From Dioscorea cayenensis subsp. rotundata (lineage: Eukaryota; Streptophyta; Magnoliopsida; Dioscoreales; Dioscoreaceae): a DNA stretch of 64,000 bases. Positions 60,567 through 64,000 of this stretch are shown one piece after another. Each line of letters opens with the position of its first letter. The first letter of the stretch is position 1. The notes beneath the pieces are model-generated. The model made no database searches. It had not been told where the DNA came from and worked only from the letters and a program-made list of their open reading frames with translations. The position numbers and the translations under genes were made by a program. The DNA lies in the NCBI RefSeq assembly GCF_009730915.1, contig NC_052487.1:18158529-18222528 (forward strand). The letters are read 5' to 3'.

Positions 60567-62095
60567 GGGCCATTTAACCAAGTAGCCCCCTTTTTTTTTT
60601 ATTAAACCAAATGGCCCTAGGGCCATTTTAATTATCAAAATGGCCCTAGGACCATCACATCACCCATGTGGGTGATGTGATATGCTGACTGGGCGCTGAC
60701 TCAGCGCTGATGTGGCATTTTTAAATAAAAAATCTTAATTTTTTTCATTTTAACCCCTGAATTGTTTTATAATCGATAAGTTGGACTTTATTCTTGAGTT
60801 TTTAACCAATAAAAATTTTATTAAACTTTTAAAATTTATTAAACTTTTTAAATAAATTTTTTAAAAAAATATATAAGTGTGTTTTTAATTTAAATCCCTA
60901 TTTGTTTTATAATTAATAAATTATCTTTTTCTCTTTGATTATTTAACCCAAATTTTTATTTAAAAAAATTATGTACTTTTTAATTTATTAAATAAATTAA
61001 TTTTAAAGAATATATTTGAATATGAAAACACAAATTTTAAAATTACAAATTTTAATTATTTAACCCAAATTTTGCTTAAAAAAATAATGTAATTTTTTAA
61101 TTTATTAAAAAATTAATTTAAATAATATATTTGAATATGAAAACACAAATTTATTTTTTAATTAAATCGTTAAATCAATAATAAATTTTAAAATTATTTG
61201 AAATTAAAAAGCATAATTGCATTTAAATATAAAAGTAAAAGTTACATCATATATTTCTCCTTGCCTAGGGCAAGTAGTTCTATAATGACGGGTTGTTTAC
61301 ATATAGGCGTAAATTATGCTACTAGGATCGGGGTTTCTATCCATACGCATTCGTTTCTTACGATCTTTGGCTGAAGTAGATGCGTCGACCAGCGAGGTGG
61401 AACTCATTTTTGGCCGGGTATAGGTTGCCAAAAATGTAAAACTCCCATGTACGGATGAAAAACATGGAGCATAAGTTTGTCTATATGACATTACAGTCAA
61501 CCAATGAGGGCATAACACATATGGGTTAATGTTTGCATTTGCAGTACTACAAACCCTCAAGACATGTACACATGGGAATCGGCGAGAAAAGATATTCTTT
61601 AAAATTTGTGTTTTCATATTCAAATATATTCTTTAAAATTAATTTATTTAATAAATTAAAAAAGTACATAATTTTTTTTAAATAAAATTTGGGTTAAATA
61701 ATCAAAGAGAAAAGATAATTTGTTAATTATAAAACAAATAAGGGATTTAAATTAAAAAAACACACTTATATATTTAAAAAAAATTATTTAAAAGTTTAAT
61801 AAATTTTAAAAGTTTAATAAAAAATTTTAAAAAAAATTTGGTTAAAAAAACCCAACAATAAGTCAACTTATTGATTATAAAACAATTCATGGGTTAAAAT
61901 GAAAAAAAAATCAAGATTTTTTTATTTAAAAATGCCACATCAGCGCTGAGTCAGCGCTGAGTCAACACCCAATCAGCATATCACATCACCCACATGGGTG
62001 ATGTGATGGTCCTAGGGCCATTTTGATAATTAAAATGGCCCTAGGGCCATTTGGTTTAATAAAAAAAAAAAGGGGGCTACTTGGTTAAATGGCCC
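60567..62095. mobile_element. MULE with very long terminal inverted repeats
   Basis: The ends GGGCCATTTAACCAAGTAGC and its exact complement at the right border are followed inwards by arms of about 480-500 bp (60567-61050 and 61596-62095). The arms share agggccatttt, the cacatcacccatgtgggtga palindrome, gactcagcgctgatgtggca and ttgaatatgaaaacacaaat. A perfect 9-bp target duplication, AATTTGTTA, flanks it (60558-60566, 62096-62104), the size typical of Mutator-like elements. The left arm end is partly duplicated in tandem (61050-61150). The core carries a transposase fragment (61297-61600). Confidence 0.93.
61297..61600 (-). pseudogene. MuDR/MULE transposase C-terminal (SWIM finger) fragment
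   Basis: The open frame continues out of the right inverted repeat and then reads RRFPCVHVLRVCSTANANI, later FLATYTRPKMSSTSLVDAST, then AKDRKKRMRMD. The PC-x-H-V-(L/I)-x-x-C core is the second half of the SWIM zinc finger of Mutator-like transposases. The Y-(T)-x-P tail followed by a KDRKKR(M)R basic stretch is the usual C-terminal end. The catalytic DDE domain and the first two zinc ligands are missing, so no active transposase can be made. The ATG at its start belongs to the inverted repeat. Confidence 0.75.
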
Positions 62096-62104
62096 AATTT
62101 GTTA

Positions 62105-62612
62105 TGATATACTAATTATTAAATATTTATTAATTATTAACTTCAGTATTTAATTTATTTATATTGTTTATTATTATATTTAATAATTGGTAATAATAAA
62201 TTAAATTAATTATTAATTTAATTAATAATTAAATTATCAACCAATTTCTTATGAATTAATTCAATTAATTCATTGTCTATTTAAACAATTCAATACCAGT
62301 GCAAAGGATAAGATTTCATTAATGGTTATTTAGCAAATAACAAATTAACTTACCCATATCTATTTGTAAAGCAAACAAATTTGAACTTCAATTGTATGGA
62401 TCACTCATGGAAATAACATGTTGATATAAGTTAGTGAATATAATTTTAAATTGCTTGATTATTAGTGCACTTTGAATATGTGGGAATTTTAATATAAATA
62501 AAAAATTAAATAATCTTATGCAAATCCAACCTTTTTTTATAATATATAAATTTAAATAAATCAATTGGTCAATCGCACAGATAATAAAATACCAAAATAA
62601 ATTTTTGAGAGC

Positions 62613-62667
<55 letters not shown>

Positions 62668-63404
62668 CTTTTGAGTATACATATTATCTCATTTATTTTA
62701 TCTATTTGATTTTTTTGAAAAAATAAAGATAGTTTAGATTTTTATAGAAATTATTATTTATAAGTTAACATACAAATGTTTCATTTAATTCTTTAGTGAG
62801 CATGACAAACCTAGTTTTCATGTTATGCATGCAAATAAAACCTCAATAAAAGCATTTTACTTTATAATACCTAATTACAAGCAAAACAACATTAGATTTG
62901 ATTTTGATCATCATTCCAATCTTAATGTTTCATACTGAACAACACAAAAATGTCTCAACATTGCAAATTCCAATCTCATCATTGCAACAAGCAATCCTCA
63001 TAAAAAAAACATGATCATTCAAGACTCAAACACAATTAGGTTCAAAGTTTCACACTGAATAACACAAAAATAACTCAACATTCAGTTCACATACAAAAAA
63101 AACACACACACACACACACACACACATATTCAAAATCAAAGAGGCAATCATTACATAGTCAAATTTTAGAGTTTACAATCTCATGCTACATTTGTCGCCC
63201 TTTAATACGATAAATGACCTGTACATATAGACAAAATTCAATTTTCAGTATCATGAAATAATTAATAGCATTATATATACAATTAAAAACATTATTTACC
63301 AGTAGTATTCTTCTTGGTTTCATGTCTAAACTCATGTCTACATGCTCCAAGACCCTGCTGAAAAAAAAAATTGTAACATAGTAGGTATATAACAACATCA
63401 TAAT
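62105..63404. other. AT-rich spacer
   Basis: No gene is seen. It contains an (AAT)n tract at 62613-62667 and a (CA)n tract at about 63100-63125. Confidence 0.6.
62613..62667. repeat. (AAT)n microsatellite
   Basis: About 18 uninterrupted AAT units. Confidence 0.97.
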
Positions 63405-63984
63405 TAGAGGTGTCAATTCGGTCGGGTGGCGGGCTGACCCGGGATCCGCCTAAAACCCACCATTTGAGCGGGGCGGGCGGGGCCCGCCAAAAAAATATAA
63501 AAAAATTAAAAAAATAATTATATTTCATAGTTCTCACATATTTATTTTTTTATTTTTTGACATAATCTTGCCACAATACACAAAAATATTAACAAAATCC
63601 AAAAAACTAATTGCAAAAGAAAAACGTCAATTACTATTAAAAATCATCAATTCATCAATATTACCTTAATCCTATTAAATTTGTAAAGTTTAACAAAATT
63701 TAAAAAATCAAAAATGTTAAAAATCAATATCTTCGTGATAGAAACCCCTTTAAAAACATGTATTTATCTTTTCTAACTTTGTAATTAATTTAATAATTTT
63801 TTATTTTTAAAATATAATTTTTAAATTAAGGGTGGCGGGCTAGCCCGCTCCGCCCCAACCCGCGGCCCGCGCGGGTTGGCCCGTTTTGACCCGCCTCCAA
63901 ACGGGTCTATATAATGCCAACCCAACCCACTTATTTTAGTTGGCGGGGCGGGCCCGGGCCCGTGGCGCCCAAATCGACGCTCTA
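63405..63984. mobile_element. hAT-type non-autonomous element
   Basis: The ends TAGAGGTGTCAATTCGG and (right end, reverse complement) TAGAGCGTCGATTTGGG are inverted repeats beginning with the hAT consensus. The octamers ATCATAAT (63397-63404) and ATCATAAC (63985-63992) form a target duplication with one mismatch. GC-rich arms of ggcggg / cccgcc units enclose an AT-rich core; no transposase is present. Confidence 0.82.
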
Positions 63985-64000
63985 ATCATAACACACACGT

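Overview
This is plant nuclear DNA. Genes have GT-AG introns, canonical plant families (BES1/BZR1, IDA-like, CEP/PIP-like, a plant FYVE/SYLF protein) and a U4 snRNA gene with a plant Upstream Sequence Element. The spacers are very AT-rich, while several first exons are strongly GC-rich (the BZR1-like gene, the small phosphatase, COQ3). That contrast suggests a monocot or early-diverging angiosperm, but the species cannot be fixed from this window.

Layout. 1-6.1 kb: decayed minus-strand fragments of a trehalose-6-phosphate synthase (class II TPS-like) gene, with duplicated pieces, a foldback MITE and a 2.8 kb LTR-like insert. 6.6-7.1 kb: hAT-like remnant. 7.28-7.5 kb: U4 snRNA gene with a Pol II-type promoter. 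11.2-13.3 kb: transposon cluster (two related hAT-type elements flanking a TRIM retrotransposon). 14.5 kb (+) and 19.7-19.9 kb (-): two small secreted-peptide genes, IDA-like and CEP/PIP-like. 22.7-26.3 kb: hAT element next to a 5'-truncated, decayed L1-type LINE. 28.5-29.2 kb: Harbinger/Tourist-like element. 30.7-33.8 kb (+): BES1/BZR1 transcription factor. 35.0-39.1 kb (-): CFS1-like FYVE/SYLF protein. 41.7-42.5 kb (-): SCP1-like small phosphatase. 44.9-46.1 kb: hAT-type element carrying a nested SINE. 46.5-49.0 kb (+): ELOF1. 49.9-58.0 kb (-): COQ3. 60.6-62.1 kb: long-TIR MULE carrying a transposase SWIM-finger fragment. 63.4-64.0 kb: hAT-type element.

The genes do not form one pathway. 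They are ordinary dispersed plant loci: peptide signalling, brassinosteroid transcription, endosome/autophagy trafficking, protein dephosphorylation, transcription elongation, ubiquinone synthesis and splicing. Two points need attention. First, three otherwise well-conserved genes (BZR1-like, phosphatase, COQ3) carry apparent single-base frameshifts; three are localised to one extra base in a short homopolymer, and two more are only bracketed. This looks more like assembly error than three independent pseudogenes. Second, at least seven transposons can be delimited to the base from their terminal repeats and target-site duplications. I found no convincing new multi-gene system; the strongest leads are the peptide-gene pair and the MULE carrying a gene fragment.
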